Both the position numbers and the translations under genes were made by a program. From Azadirachta indica (Eukaryota > Streptophyta > Magnoliopsida > Sapindales > Meliaceae), in assembly GCA_022749755.1 (NCBI GenBank), contig CM040445.1, forward strand, positions 3,245,182-3,309,181: DNA of 64,000 nt. The letters are read 5' to 3'. The notes beneath the pieces were generated by a model, which worked only from the letters and a program-made list of their open reading frames with translations, was not told the DNA's origin and did not search any database. Positions 25,672-42,457 of this stretch are shown here, piece after piece (positions within the stretch are counted from its first letter, which is position 1; the number at the start of each line of letters is the position of its first letter).

Positions 25672-25685
25672 TTCATGAAGTGAAA
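25672..25685 (-). promoter_or_regulatory. Heat-shock-element-like site of the DnaJ promoter
   Basis: The minus strand reads TTTCACTTCATGAA: three 5-bp-spaced units TTC-TTC-GAA, of which the last two form a perfect inverted nTTCnnGAAn pair. It lies about 20 bases upstream of the TATA-like box. Heat-shock factors bind such arrays (established knowledge); use here is inferred. Confidence 0.45.
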
Positions 25686-25689
25686 GACG

Positions 25690-26792
25690 TGTTTAAATGT
25701 GGGGAGAAATTTTGTGCCGCGTGGTTCCCCACTACCACCAACGCGGGGAAAATTACTTGGGATATTGGGCCTAGCCCATCTTAAGAAGGTCAGAGTCCAT
25801 GGGCTTGATGGGCTTCTCTGAGTAATGTCCCCTAAATTTGGTTCATTATTTGTATTTGTTTGACGCAAGTTGTACAAAATTATAACGTTCGTTTGCTTTG
25901 ATTTTTTTATTAATAAAAAAATATTTTAATGATAAAAATTTTTTTAAATTTTTGGATGTCTTTAATTAACACTGAAAAAAAATTTTTGAAAATTAAAAAA
26001 ATTAAAAATTTAAGTTTTTTCAACTTTTTTTAAAAATTAAATTATTTAAAACACCCTTATTTTATTTTAAAAATTTTATAATTATTTTTTTTAAAATATA
26101 AAATTAAACATTTATTTATTAAAATAATTACTTAAATTTTTTTAAAATTCCTGTAACAACCAAACGATTAATAAACTTTTATTAAAAACTTTATTTACAA
26201 AAATTATATGAATAAAAAATCTACCTAAAAAAACTTTACTTGAAAAATTATACCAAACGAACCCTATATATTTTACAAAAAAACAATGTTAAATTACATA
26301 AAAACATCTGCACTTAAAAACAAGGACTGATATGCTCCAATATTGAAAACAAAGATATTCTGATTAGTGATAATGGAATAAGAGTGCAAAATCTTTTTGG
26401 GTGGAGACAGTTGAGATTTCCTTGAAATTCATATACAAAATACAGAAGTACAAATCTAAAGTAAATCATCAAACGCCAACAACATGACATATATACAACA
26501 AAATACCGGAACATGAATTTGAGAACTCAACTTCTTTACCATCTCCAGCAGCAAGCCGACGACTCTGGCCAATATGCAGTGGTTTCGTGCAGCCGAAATC
26601 CAACCAAAGTTTGATGAATTTAACCAAAGAATCTTCCCTATGCCTCACCACAACTCATTCTTGAACCTAAAACTCCCATTTTCTGAAAACCCCAGATGCC
26701 ATACTTTTCACAAATAGAATGTATCAACATGAAAAAATGAAAAGAAACGCCCAGATGGGCCACAAGCAAACAATATAACGAACGCCCCAAAG
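25690..26792. other. Spacer between DnaJ promoter and CDPK 3' end, with a possible MITE
   Basis: Between about 25885 and 26266 lies a very AT-rich block bounded by GTTCGTTTG on the left and CAAACGAACCC on the right. This is a short inverted repeat resembling the ends of miniature inverted-repeat elements. I could not define a clean target duplication. The rest (26270-26792) is the CDPK 3' flank. Confidence 0.35.
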
Positions 26793-30649
<3,857 letters not shown>

Positions 30650-33600
30650 GCTGTTCTGCTCTCTTCTGTTTCTCTCTGTTAAGAATAAAAAAGAGAGAGA
30701 GAGAATGTGTGTTTGTTTTCTGTTTGTCTAGTGTAATAGGGGTTTTGGGTGGTTTTGTTTCAGTGGTGGTGGGGTTGGTTGACTGCTTGCGGCTGATGGT
30801 GGTCGCGGTGGCGGGTGGTGTCTGAAGAGAAAACGCGGGTCAGTTTGAGAAAAATGGGGATTTTGAAAATCTCCCTATCTTTGTTTTCTAGTTTTATAAT
30901 AATGTAAAGATAAATAACGTCGTATTCTCTAAATTTTTGCATAATCATAAATAATAATAAAATTTACATACCTTTTCATATAGACCCCTGCTATGGTATC
31001 ATATTACATCAATAATTTATTAATAAATTTATAATTTGATTATTATATCACCGAATACTTTGGAACCTATTAGTTCCTAAATAAACTAATTTTAAAAATA
31101 TAATAGTTAAATCACTGATTTTAATTTTATCAACCAATTTTTAATTGAATTCAATAATTTCATGTAAAAAAATTATTGTTTGCAGCCCTGTTCATTATTT
31201 TTTAGAATTTAAGAATTTGAATGTTATTATTTCATTTATTAAATGGACTTGTATTAGGTGAAATAACACAATTTTCATAATTAATTATATGAGTATTCAA
31301 TTAATATTATTTTCTTCTCTATTCATATATATCACAAACCAAGTCAATTCAATGGGGTCATCTTGTTTTCTAACTTGAATTTATCTAACAAGAATTTTAT
31401 ATTAGTGTACAAAAACTTTAATATTTATTTAATATAGGTAAACAATGAAATGATTTTATGGACCCCACGAATTAACATGAACAGCATGGCAACCGTTGAT
31501 CTTTCATATTTTCAATTGAGTGCAGTGCTGTGAACGGCTGAGATCTTCGTGACCTGGTTGTTGTAGTTGTTTACCAATTTTGACACTCTTGGCTTAGACA
31601 TTTTTTTGCTGTAAAACTCAACACCAAACCAACGTATCTAGAAAATTTGTAATTTTGGACCAATCTCTGTTTTTTTAATTAATAATTTAAAAAAAATATA
31701 TAAAAAGCCTCGCATTCATTTTGTACTCTACAATAAACAAAAATATATTTCGTAAATCTTAAAATCTTTGGAGTGCTGTTGATATAAAGATGTAACTATC
31801 CTTTAAAAAAAAAAAAATTAAAATTCTCCCTAAATTGAAATAGATTTTTAAAAAATCTATTTTTATTTTACTTGGGTATTGAGTGTTAACAACTCCAACA
31901 GTATTATTGACCTGTTCTAATGTATAATACAAATAACAGTTGCCGGTTGCAAGATTGCGTAATAAAATGGTTGCATGCTTTTTATTAATTTAAATGATCG
32001 AAGTTTTGACATTTTTTTTCATTATTCTAGAAGAAAACTGGGCAGATGGCAGAGAGAAAAAAATACAAAAGAGTTTTATTTTGCTTGCAAAATTAGAGGG
32101 ATTTGATATTTTATTTTCAATAATTTGGATGCATACAGAATCTAGATGGGCATAAAAGTCGTAGGAATTGCGAATTTCCGTAGAAATTGCAAGGAATGGA
32201 ACGGGAGTATAAGCATTGATAGCCGATAGAAGTAGGTGGAGAAACGGTCAAGGTAGAGAAGCAGAAGCAGAAGCAGAAGCACAAGTCATAAAAGCAGATA
32301 TATATGTGTATCTACAAAATTAATAACATCATCGACTTTGATGGAAAATTTAAGATTCCCATACTCAATCAAAGTCAACAAAAATTATGAAACATTTTTT
32401 CTTTACTAAAAGCTACTGCCATGAATCATGATTGATGACTCAACTCATCCTTCTTCCTTCCTCTTTACCCCTAAGTAACAACAATTTAATCTCCTACTTA
32501 GAAAAGCAAAGTACCATTTTACAGAAAGCACTTTTGCCTCTTTTGTATCATAACACTAATAAATAAATGCAAGGTAGTTGTGTTCAATTATTTAAATACT
32601 ACGTCCATTCAAATTGTAATCCTCTAATTACAATAATAAATTTTGTAGAGAAAAAAATTGCTCATATAAAGTGTAGAATCATGTCATAAAAATATTGATC
32701 TAAACTTCAATAAACTTTTAATGGTAATTTCAACAATTAAAAAAATCACTTTTAAAGAATCATCATAAATTTGAGTTTTAAAATAATTTTTAATTTTTTT
32801 TTTTTAAGTTAAAGTCACCTAAACTAGTAGATGAGTTACGACCCAAAACACTACGCTTTTGTTTGGTAAAACAACTACTACCTTAACATCCCAAATGCAA
32901 TATATATTTGGACACTCGTACATCTTAGATTTTTTTTTTTTTAAATTTTAATAAGATTTTTAGATTTACGGTCCAAATAGAATCCCGTAATGAATATGTT
33001 AGAAAATGATTCCCAAGTTTGATCTTGATTATTTTGTATAATGATAGATAATTGGAACAATAATTTTAGTCAAACGTTCTTGTGCTAATGATTGGGTCAC
33101 GTTTTAAGTGGGGTTGTGATTGCGTTAACACCTCCATAATTAAAAGCTTTCCCCTTTGCTTTCTGCCCAAACCATTTATCCAAAATCTGCCTTAAATCAA
33201 GGCCATATATATATATATATATATAATATATATATTTATTCATTTATTTTTTTTTTCTTCTTTAAAATTTGCACACCAGTGCAGCAATGAACAAAGTTTC
33301 GTGATAAGTCCAGCTGTCAACGTTGGTGTGATTTCAAAAGTACCTTTAAAGAAAATTAATATTCAAATAAAAGGGGTTTTATTTTCTTTTCTTTTTCATT
33401 AATTTTTTTAAAAAAAATGTGTAACTAGCTAGGTTAAGTTGATGTATTACACCAGATTGTAATGTTGAGATGAAATGAAGCAATGATTGAAGAATGTCAC
33501 GTTGGCAAACTTTATAATCTGGCAAACGGGTGGTGGTAGCAGTAGTAGTAGTAGTAGTAGGCCTATTTCCTATCTAAAAAAGAGGTCATGTTGTGACCAC

Positions 33601-34879
33601 TATAATTATGTCTGATGATGGGTTGCAAGAAAGCAAGCATGTGTTTCTTCCCCACCCCCTCCCCTCCCAGTTCAGCTCAGCCTCAGCTCACTCTCTCACG
33701 CCTCCTCCATCGAAAAGCTACCATTCCAAAATATGCCTACTTTTCAAAAAGTTCAAAAGCCCTACAATTCCATTGAACCTTAGCCAAGGTTATTATGTAA
33801 TCAATTACTTGCTTAATTTATGATTTAAATGCTTAAATTAAATACCTTAGAATAAAGTGGGTTTTGTTTTCATCTAATTAAGTTGATAGCTACAATTTAT
33901 TTTTCTATCGCAGTTCAATCAGAATTTTTCACAAAACCGTTGCAATTGGCCACCCGATGGTGTGATACGTGATTATTATTATTATTAGTGAAACAATTTT
34001 TTCATATGAAACACGATAATTGTTGTCGTTTCATTTTCATGAAATATATAATATAGGTGCCAATTAAGTCCACCCAACTAGACTTTTGTTATTGCGTATA
34101 ATCAACATCTCCAATAAACAAAAATATACATCGCAGAAAGTTACAGGCAATCAACTGTAGTTTTTTTTTTTTTTTTTTTTTTAATTTTTAAAAATTGTAT
34201 GCACAATTTAAATAATCAATTCTACTGTAACCTGTACTTGCGGGTCTGGATAGAAAATGTTAGAATTATTTCAAAATTCCCCAATCCGGTCATCAATGAA
34301 TCGGCGATTGCTCAACTTTTGAATTGAGGCCTAAGCCCACCTCTGTCTACAGAGACCAATGAAGAGGGTTCGACCATGTCAACGTAAGTTTTGGCACAAA
34401 ATGCAACACGCACAACTCGTATATTTTTCTCGAGTTCGGGTTATAATATTATACAATTCTTTTTTTTTTTAATTTTTAAAACTTTTAAATGTAGCAAAAA
34501 TTTATATTTAACAACAAATTTTAAAATTCTCGTAAAAAATTTGGATGATTAAATGATGCAACTGATTGTATGTTAACCTATGAATATTAGACAAATATTA
34601 CAACTATGTAAACTTATAAAGTAGCGATTGGACAATTTGAAACTGGCCCAAACTCACTGCATGATCATGACCGTGGTCGGCGGACGAGTTGATATTACTA
34701 CAATTTGGACTGACCCAAGACGAGGAGGGACACTATCCGTCGAATCTCGAGTTGACATGTGTCAGATTCTCGTAGGTTTATTTTTGTCTTTCCGTCGGAG
34801 AATGTGGACAGTAACACTTGCTGACAATTTTTAATCTTCCCGCAGAAAGATCTTGCTTGCCAGGCAAGAAAAATAAACA
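30650..34879. other. CDPK upstream region and AT-rich spacer
   Basis: The first about 200 bases (30650-30850) are G/T- and GA-rich and probably hold the CDPK leader and promoter. The rest is AT-rich without a supported gene. It contains an AGAAGC repeat near 32264-32282, an (AT)n run near 33207-33230, a (GTA)n run near 33540-33560 and several long T or A runs. Confidence 0.6.
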
Positions 34880-36621
34880 TTTGATTTCAGGGAAACTGAC
34901 ATATACCCTGATGTTTATGGGAATAGATAATTACCCTCCTGACATTTAAAAAAAAAATAAATACCTCCTTTAAATTAAAAGAAATAATTTAAATAAATAT
35001 ATAAATATTTCTTTTAATTTTTATTTCAGTTAGTTGATTGATTAGTTAATTATCATTTATATTTCTAAATTTTTAAATAATCATAAAGTAAGAAATAATT
35101 ATTTTAATTATAATAACTTAGTTCTCATTTTAATATTTTTTATCATTTATATTTTATAATTATAAATTTTAATCTCTATTTTAATATTTTTAATAAGATA
35201 TTAAGAAATAAATAATTTTTTAATTTATTATTTTAATAAAAATTTTAAAAAATTATAATTAAAAAAGTCTAATAATGAAGTAGACCAAACCTATATACTA
35301 AAATATTTTTAACTTTTTATTTTTCTTAATAATAGTTTGATATTTCATTGTCAAAAAAATTTTGAAAATTTTTTTTACTATCTTATTTTTATATACCCTA
35401 TATTTATTTAAAAAATTATGTTAAATTCATTATATTTATTATAAAAATATAAATAAAATATATAAAAGAAGAAAATTTTATATCATTTATTAATAAAATT
35501 AGTAATTAAATATTATTAGTTAACCAATTAAGTAAATATCATTTGTATCTCCTAAATTTTTATATATTAATATTTAGACATAATTATTTTTATTATATCA
35601 ATTTAGTCATTATTTTAATATTTTATAAATATATTAAGAATTAAATAATTTTTTAATTTATTATTTCAATAAAAAATTAAAAAAATACTATTATTAAAAA
35701 AATTCTAATAATGAGTTAGGTTAAATCCATACATTTAAATAATTTTAAGTTTTTCTTTTACTTTTTCAGTAATAATTTAATATTCAATTATAAAAAAGAT
35801 TTTAAATAAAATATTATTGTGACATTTTTTTATTTCTATATATAATATATTCATTTAAAATTTATTTAACTTTTTATTATGTTTTCTTTAAAAAATTATG
35901 AAAGTATAAATTAAAAAAGGACATGTTCTATGTGTATATGTGTGTGTTCTCTTTTTTTTTTTATTTTTATTAAAATTAAAGAATATTATTTAACAATAAT
36001 ATAAAATATATTTAATTACTATTTCTATTAACGAACGATATCAAATTTTCTTCTTTTATATGTTTTATTTATATTTTTATAATAAATATAATGAACTTAA
36101 CATAATTTTTAAATGAATATAATGTATATAAAAGTAAAATAGTAAAAAATATTGCAAATTTTTTTTGACAATTAAATATCAAATTATTATTAAAAAATAA
36201 AAGTACAGGGTTAAAAATATTTTAACATACGAATTCGATCTACTTCATTGTTAGATTTTTTAATTATAATTTTTTTTTTATTAAAATAATAAATTAAAAA
36301 ATTATTTAGTTCTTAGTAATTTTGTTAAAAATATTAAAATAGGAACTAAATTGTTATAATTATAAAATATAAATTATAAAAAAATATTAGAATGGGGTTA
36401 AGTTATTCTAATTAAAATAATTATTTTTTATTTTATAATTATTTAAAACTTTGAAGATATAAATAATATTTAATTAACTAGTCAACTAACTGTAACATAA
36501 AGGATATTTATATATTTATCTAAATTTGAGAAAAAGAGTTATTTTTTTTTTTTCAAACAAAAGGGTAAGTGTTTATTCCCCAAACATATGGGGGGTATAT
36601 GTCAATTTTCCTTTGATTTCA
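34880..36621. mobile_element. Non-autonomous Mutator-like element (MULE) with long inverted repeats
   Basis: The 10-base sequence TTTGATTTCA occurs at 34880-34889 and 36612-36621 and flanks the element at 34890-36611. The left end starts GGGAAACTGACATATACCC; the right end, read on the other strand, starts GGAAAATTGACATATACCC. Similarity between the two arms continues inward for about 600 bases (left about 34890-35510, right about 36611-35990), with matching landmarks such as GTTAGTTGA, TTAATTTATTATTT and ATATAAAAGAAGAAAATTT. The middle (about 35520-35985) is a further diverged copy of the left arm in direct orientation. A 9-11 bp target duplication with long inverted repeats is the hallmark of the Mutator superfamily (established knowledge). 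No transposase is encoded. Confidence 0.82.
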
Positions 36622-36983
36622 TAACTATATTCCTATTCCGTCCGCGTCAACGTTATTGCAACCTACGCGTGTGCCGCTGTTTCTGGAATCAGTCGGATCC
36701 TGTTAATCGATCGCAGCCGTTGATTAAGCTGACTTTGACGTTCCAAGATACACATTCGCGATCTTGAAAATGCGAGCGTGGGGACTTGTTCAATTCAACC
36801 GAGGAAATTAAATAATTAAATCAAACACTGTTTTTTTGGTTTTTTTTTTTTTTTTTTTTTCATTTTATTTGGGCATGTGAAAACCAATAAAAATTTCTTC
36901 CTCGAAAGTTACCCGTTTGTCCCACTTAAAAGTCCCAAAGCGTGTATGATGCAACGACCATAACATCTTTTCATTTTTTATTG

Positions 36984-37015
<32 letters not shown>

Positions 37016-37799
37016 AGACAAATTCCAGTTTAACAACCAATAAAAGAATAGCGACCGAAATTCCTTGTTGCGTGTAATATTCTTACTAAAGAGCATCCAG
37101 CATTTTTGTAGAACCAGAGAACGAAAAGCACTTCTTGCTTTCTTAGGTGAATATGTATATTTTTCTTATTGTATGTTAATTACATTCCTTGGATAAACAA
37201 AGAATGATAATAACCATAATGTTAATTTTATGACTACATATTCTCGTTATCTATTTTAAATATAAAGTTAAAATTAAGGGGAATAAATATTTTTATTTGC
37301 AATTTTATAAAATTAACTTCCTTATTATATTTTCCGAGCCCAACATTATAATATTGGTTGCATAACTGTATTTACTTAGCTGTATTTACTTTATAAAAGT
37401 ACAGTGGGAAGCTTTTTATTGTAAAATATTATTATCAATTATCAAATCTTAAATATACGATGATATATCAAAATTATTTTCGGTAAAAGAAATCAATAAG
37501 TTAACCCAAAAAAAAAAAGTTATAGGAGGTTAAGAATTGATTCTTTGGCAAATTTCTTTTGGTTTTTTTAAAATCTAACTCAACATTGACTGGTAGTCAA
37601 CCGGTTGAATACCAAAACACTCATTCGAAATGGCCGTACTGAATGATTCCCTAGAAAATAGTCTTCTTTGATACATTACGCAAAATAAATAAAAATGAGA
37701 TGTAATAAATCTATCTACCTGTCACATGAAAAACCACCAATATGAAGCCACGTGTCTCACAATCTCACGGCAACGTAGGGCTCTGAAAGAGAATTTGAG
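36622..37799. other. Spacer upstream of the PPR-SMR gene
   Basis: There is no coding region. It includes a T run near 36840-36860 and an (AT)n microsatellite at about 36988-37012. The last few hundred bases should contain the PPR-SMR promoter; I see no clear TATA box. Confidence 0.55.
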
Positions 37800-39895
37800 A
37801 AAAAAAAAAAAACACAACAAAGACTAAAAGCTGTTACTGTGAACATCGCAGCCTCCCAACTTGCTTGGAAAAACCTCAAGCGTTTGACGGCAGAGAGAAC
37901 AAAAACAGCCGCCTCTCTCCATTTCCTAGTTTATTTATTTCTTTGTTTTTTTTCTCTCTTCTTTGAACACAGCCGGAGGTTTATACTTTGTTTTTCAGGT
38001 ACTTTTTCATCTCATGATTTTGTTCTGTTTGTGTTTTTAGCCTCATTGTTTACTCTGTTATTCCAGTTTTTTTGGTTTTTCTGTCCCCAAACTCCTTTCA
38101 TTTGTTCGTTGACTTGTGGGTAGTTTTGCTTTTGCGTCCTTTTGGTGATTGAGAACATGGGTTTTTGGTTCTTTACCAGATGCTGTAAATTTGATTCTTA
38201 TTATAAATAATTTTTTTTATGTATTTTTGTGGTTAGACGGATGGAAGAATGTATTTTGAAGGGGTAAAGTTGAGATCTTTGTTTTTCTATGTGAAAAAGA
38301 GAGAAGTTTGATGTTTGACTGAGGGTTGTGGATTAATTGAAGTATTTATTTGACGCGAGGTATGCTGTTGTTATAAGAAATTATTATTATTTATTTATTT
38401 TGAGGTTAACTATTCTTTGTATGGATTTGTTCGTGCATTTTGATGGGATATTAAGATGGTGTAGATGATCGTATTTTTATGTCTGTTTATTCATTACTGG
38501 GCCGGGCAAGTTGGGCATTTTGTATTGTTTCAAGTGCACTAGAAGCAAAAATTTTGGCTATTCTTTTCAAAAGGAAGAATACGAGCTTCTTTTGTGGATT
38601 CTTTGGATTAACATTTTGTTTTCAGGTTCCAGATTTCCAAAATCTCTTTTTTTTTCCCCCTTTTTATGGTTTGATTGGAAATTAACGATGAACTAATTGT
38701 GAGAGGAGAGCATAAAAGGAAGACAAATGGAATTCGTCATATCTGGTGGTCTATACCCAGGGTGTTATTCACCTTGTTGCGCATGGTTTACAGCAATTTT
38801 CTGTGGGCTTCTTGGCTACCTTGTCAATGGCACATTATTTAGCAATTCAACAAAACCTTGTTGGGAGGGAACCAAAGTACTTTTTATGTATGCTTTGGTG
38901 GTTTATTTTGATCCTTTTTGAAATTTCTTTGGTATGCTGGAGTTATGGAAACCCTTTTAAAAAGCTATCATTTCATTTTTAGATCCAAATGTCTTTGAAA
39001 TGTCTTAGGCATGTTGTATTTTAATTGTTTTATTCCTTTTGAAAGTCTTACCTCCGTCCATTTCAATTTTAATTATGAATTGTGTTCTTGATGTGTTGCA
39101 ATTTTCTAGTATTTGGAAGATCTAGCTTTCATTCTGCTGTTTGCTGTTTGAAAGTTTAGATTTTGCCTTCTTCATTGAAGGCTTAATGGTTGATGTGGAT
39201 GCATGTTACTGCCTCTCAACGTAAGGTTTTCTCTGTACAAGCTTTCATACTTGTACACGATTGAAAAAAAAATGTTTATTCATCAGCTCAATATTCAAGT
39301 TAAATTTGATGTGGCTTGCAAATGATAAAAACCAAAAAAAAATGTATTATTGAACTCCAAATAGTAACTGTTTCAGTAACTCCTTCATACAGGTCTAGTC
39401 CCCGAGCCACTCAAAATACCTACACATTCTGTATCTTCATTCTTGGAGATAAATTGTGGGTGCATGAAAATGGAACCATGGTTAATTCTGCCTCATTTGG
39501 TGTAAATATTTTTCCTTTCTGCTGTAATTGCTTGGTATTTTCTCTAAGCCTTTGATCAGCCTCAAAGACTTTTCTCCATTTCTATGCTAAATATGAAGTA
39601 CATATTGTAATTGCTTCTTGTGGTGGTTTTACCTTGTTGATTGGGATCTGAGCAGTTCACTTTCCAATGATTTATTGGATGGAGAAGTACTCCAATTAAT
39701 CTTCATGTGACACATTGTACTATCTTTATTTTGTTCAGTGGGATGTCTTGTTGCTCTTATAATCTTTTCTTGCGAAAATGAGGGGGCATAGCTTTGTATA
39801 TGTGGACTTACAAATGAGTGTGTTTCTTGCTTCAGCTGTTGGCAATGAATGCTTTTGTATTTATTTGCTCTGCATTTTTTCTGGAATTGCAGATT
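37800..39895 (+). other. Probable 5' leader with a 1.9-kb leader intron, PPR-SMR gene
   Basis: A C/T-rich segment at about 37840-37998 ends in TTTTTCAG/GTACTT, a strong donor. An acceptor TTGCAG/ATT ends at 39892, three bases before the PPR start codon. This fits a non-coding first exon of about 160-200 bases and an intron at 37999-39892. Short ORFs inside it are interrupted and show no family resemblance. Inferred from splice signals only. Confidence 0.5.
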
Positions 39896-42457
39896 ATGTT
39901 GCGAGCAAAGCAGATCACTAACCTTTCAAGCACCGCTAGGTCATTTTTTCTTAGTGGTTCACGATGTAATGCATCGGATGGGAATTCATGTACCTGCACT
40001 GAGGATGAAACTTGTGTTTCACGAAGACACCATAATGCACAAATTGCATCCACTGCAGCCCGAGTAGGTGCTGTGATTTCGGGGGAAGTAAAAGCAGTGG
40101 GTTTCCAGAAAGCAGAAAGGGTAGCTACTCCTACTTCTTTAGGGAGATCAGACTGTGTCAGTTATGCCAGTGGCATTGATGCAGTTCCAACGGACGTGCT
40201 TGCATCACCTCCTATTTCTGATCAGTTTGTTAAGGCTGGAGTTGCTGCAGTGAGTTTTTTGTCTGATTTAGTAAATTACAAGCTTCCTATATTAGATGGG
40301 AGTGGATTAACAAACTCTCCTAAAAACTGTATGGTTGACCCCACCAGGCATGTTTCGAATATTAAATCTGCAAATATGAAGACTATTAGAAGAGAAAATG
40401 TTGCCAAAGTTTATCCGAAATCATCTACTGGGACAACAGTGGGGTCAAATCCTTCAAGTGACCACCGGGGTGCTAAGGACAAGGGTGATAAATCACACTT
40501 CACTCGAGGTTTTAAGCGAGTTTCAAATGCTGCATCTGGGTCTTCTTCAGAAACTTATAATGTTTCTTCAGATAATTGCGATAGGAGGAGGAATGTACAG
40601 CAGAGATCCAAAGCTCATTCAAACCACTTCAACACAAATTTTAATTCCAATGTACAGACTTCAGATGCAAAGATTGTGGAGAGTGTTTCAGAAGGTATCA
40701 GCAAACCCTCAAGAGAAGCAAAAATACCAGCTGGACTTGCTCCATTTTCCAGGCAGTTTGCAAGCACTGGGAATGTTGTGGAAAGTGTTTCTCACATATT
40801 GCGACAGATGAATTGGGGAACTGCAGCAGAAGAGGCTCTTAGAAATGTCAGCTATTTGATGGGTGCATATCAAGCAAACCAAGTTCTGAAGCAGCTTCAG
40901 GACCATACAGTTGCTCTTGGCTTTTTCTATTGGTTGAAGCAGCAACCTGGGTTCAAGCATGATGAGCACACTTACACAACCATGGTCGGCATCCTTGGCC
41001 GTGCTAGACAGTTTGGTGCTATAAACAAATTGCTTGATCAGATGGTAAGGGATGGATGCCCACCAAACGTTGTGACATACAACCGTCTTATTCATAGTTA
41101 TGGACGTGCAAACTACCTAAACAAAGCCATTGATGTGTTCAACCAAATGCACGCAGCAGGGTGTGAACCTGATCGTGTCACCTACTGCACACTCATTGAC
41201 ATTCATGCAAAAGCTGGTTTTCTTGATGTTGCCATGGATATGTATCAAAAAATGCAAGCTGCTGGTCTTTCTCCTGACACATTCACTTACAGTGTTATAA
41301 TCAACTGCCTTGGAAAAGCTGGCCATTTACCTGCTGCTCACAAACTCTTCTGTGAGATGGTTGATCAGGGTTGTGTTCCTAATTTAGTGACCTACAATAT
41401 CATGATTGCTTTGCAGGCTAAGGCAAGGAATTATCAGAGTGCATTAAAGCTTTACCGAGACATGCAGAATGCTGGATTTGAACCTGACAAAGTGAGTTAC
41501 AGTATAATAATGGAGGTTCTTGGACACTGCGGGTATCTTGATGAAGCAGAAGCAGTTTTTGTTGAGATGAGAAGGAAAAACTGGGTGCCTGATGAGCCAG
41601 TTTATGGGCTTTTAGTAGATTTGTGGGGAAAGGCTGGAAATGTTAAAAAGGCTTGGGAATGGTATCAGGCTATGCTCAATGCAGGTTTGCGGCCAAATGT
41701 GCCAACTTGCAACTCCTTGCTTAGTGCATTCCTTAGGGTGCACAGGCTGGGAGATGCTTATAACTTGTTGCAAGGCATGTTGACTTTGGGCTTAAAGCCG
41801 TCTTTGCAAACTTACACCTTGCTCTTAAGTTGTTGTACAGAAGCACGGTCACCATATGACATGGGGTTTTGTCATGAGCTTATGGCAGTCACAGGCCACC
41901 CTGCACATATCTTCCTGCTCTCGATGCCGTCTGCTGGACCTGATGGTCAGAATGTGCGAGATCATGTGAGCAAATTCTTGGATATGATGCACAGTGAGGA
42001 TAGGGAGAGCAAGAGAGGACTTGTAGATGCAGTCGTAGATTTTCTTCACAAGTCAGGGCTCAAAGAAGAGGCTGGCTCTGTTTGGGAGGTGGCTGCACAA
42101 AAGAATGTGTATCCAGATGCTGTTAAAGAGAAAAGCTCATGTTATTGGCTTATCAACCTGCATGTCATGTCAGATGGCACAGCTGTGATAGCGCTCTCAA
42201 GGACGTTAGCCTGGTTCCGCCGAAAAATGCTGATGTCAGGGGTTGGTCCTAGTCGTATAGATATAGTGACTGGTTGGGGCCGGCGTAGCAGGGTGACAGG
42301 ATCTTCTCTAGTGAGGCAGGCCGTGCAGGAATTGCTGAATATTTTCAGCTTCCCATTTTTCACGGAGAACGGGAATTCTGGATGTTTTGTAGGATGTGGA
42401 GAGCCTCTTAATAAATGGCTGGTCCAATCTTATGTGGAGCGGATGCATTTACTATAG
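39896..42457 (+). CDS. Pentatricopeptide-repeat protein with C-terminal SMR domain
   Basis: This is a single-exon RNA-binding-type PPR protein of 853 residues, counted from the ATG at 39896. I prefer that start because a splice acceptor ends at 39892. An in-frame ATG at 39818 would add 26 residues that lie within the putative leader intron. The N-terminus MLRAKQITNLSSTARSFF is basic and lacks acidic residues, consistent with an organelle transit peptide. Residues about 40-340 are low-complexity and Ser-rich. About eight P-type PPR motifs run from about 352 to 640 (for example VTYNRLIHSYGRANYLNKA). The SMR domain follows at about 754-840 (LHVMSDGTAVIALSRTLAWF...TGWGRRSR). It resembles Arabidopsis At1g18900/At1g74750 (memory). 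SMR domains can act as nucleases; the target RNA is unknown. Confidence 0.93.
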   Translation: MLRAKQITNLSSTARSFFLSGSRCNASDGNSCTCTEDETCVSRRHHNAQIASTAARVGAVISGEVKAVGFQKAERVATPTSLGRSDCVSYASGIDAVPTDVLASPPISDQFVKAGVAAVSFLSDLVNYKLPILDGSGLTNSPKNCMVDPTRHVSNIKSANMKTIRRENVAKVYPKSSTGTTVGSNPSSDHRGAKDKGDKSHFTRGFKRVSNAASGSSSETYNVSSDNCDRRRNVQQRSKAHSNHFNTNFNSNVQTSDAKIVESVSEGISKPSREAKIPAGLAPFSRQFASTGNVVESVSHILRQMNWGTAAEEALRNVSYLMGAYQANQVLKQLQDHTVALGFFYWLKQQPGFKHDEHTYTTMVGILGRARQFGAINKLLDQMVRDGCPPNVVTYNRLIHSYGRANYLNKAIDVFNQMHAAGCEPDRVTYCTLIDIHAKAGFLDVAMDMYQKMQAAGLSPDTFTYSVIINCLGKAGHLPAAHKLFCEMVDQGCVPNLVTYNIMIALQAKARNYQSALKLYRDMQNAGFEPDKVSYSIIMEVLGHCGYLDEAEAVFVEMRRKNWVPDEPVYGLLVDLWGKAGNVKKAWEWYQAMLNAGLRPNVPTCNSLLSAFLRVHRLGDAYNLLQGMLTLGLKPSLQTYTLLLSCCTEARSPYDMGFCHELMAVTGHPAHIFLLSMPSAGPDGQNVRDHVSKFLDMMHSEDRESKRGLVDAVVDFLHKSGLKEEAGSVWEVAAQKNVYPDAVKEKSSCYWLINLHVMSDGTAVIALSRTLAWFRRKMLMSGVGPSRIDIVTGWGRRSRVTGSSLVRQAVQELLNIFSFPFFTENGNSGCFVGCGEPLNKWLVQSYVERMHLL

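Noticed and set aside
34365..34385. GGTTCGACC, resembling a tRNA B box
   Set aside because: The last two B-box bases do not match, and no A box or cloverleaf can be formed around it.
39818..39895. Upstream in-frame ATG giving a longer PPR-SMR protein
   Set aside because: A splice acceptor ends at 39892 and the extra 26 residues do not look like a transit peptide, so this stretch is most likely leader intron.
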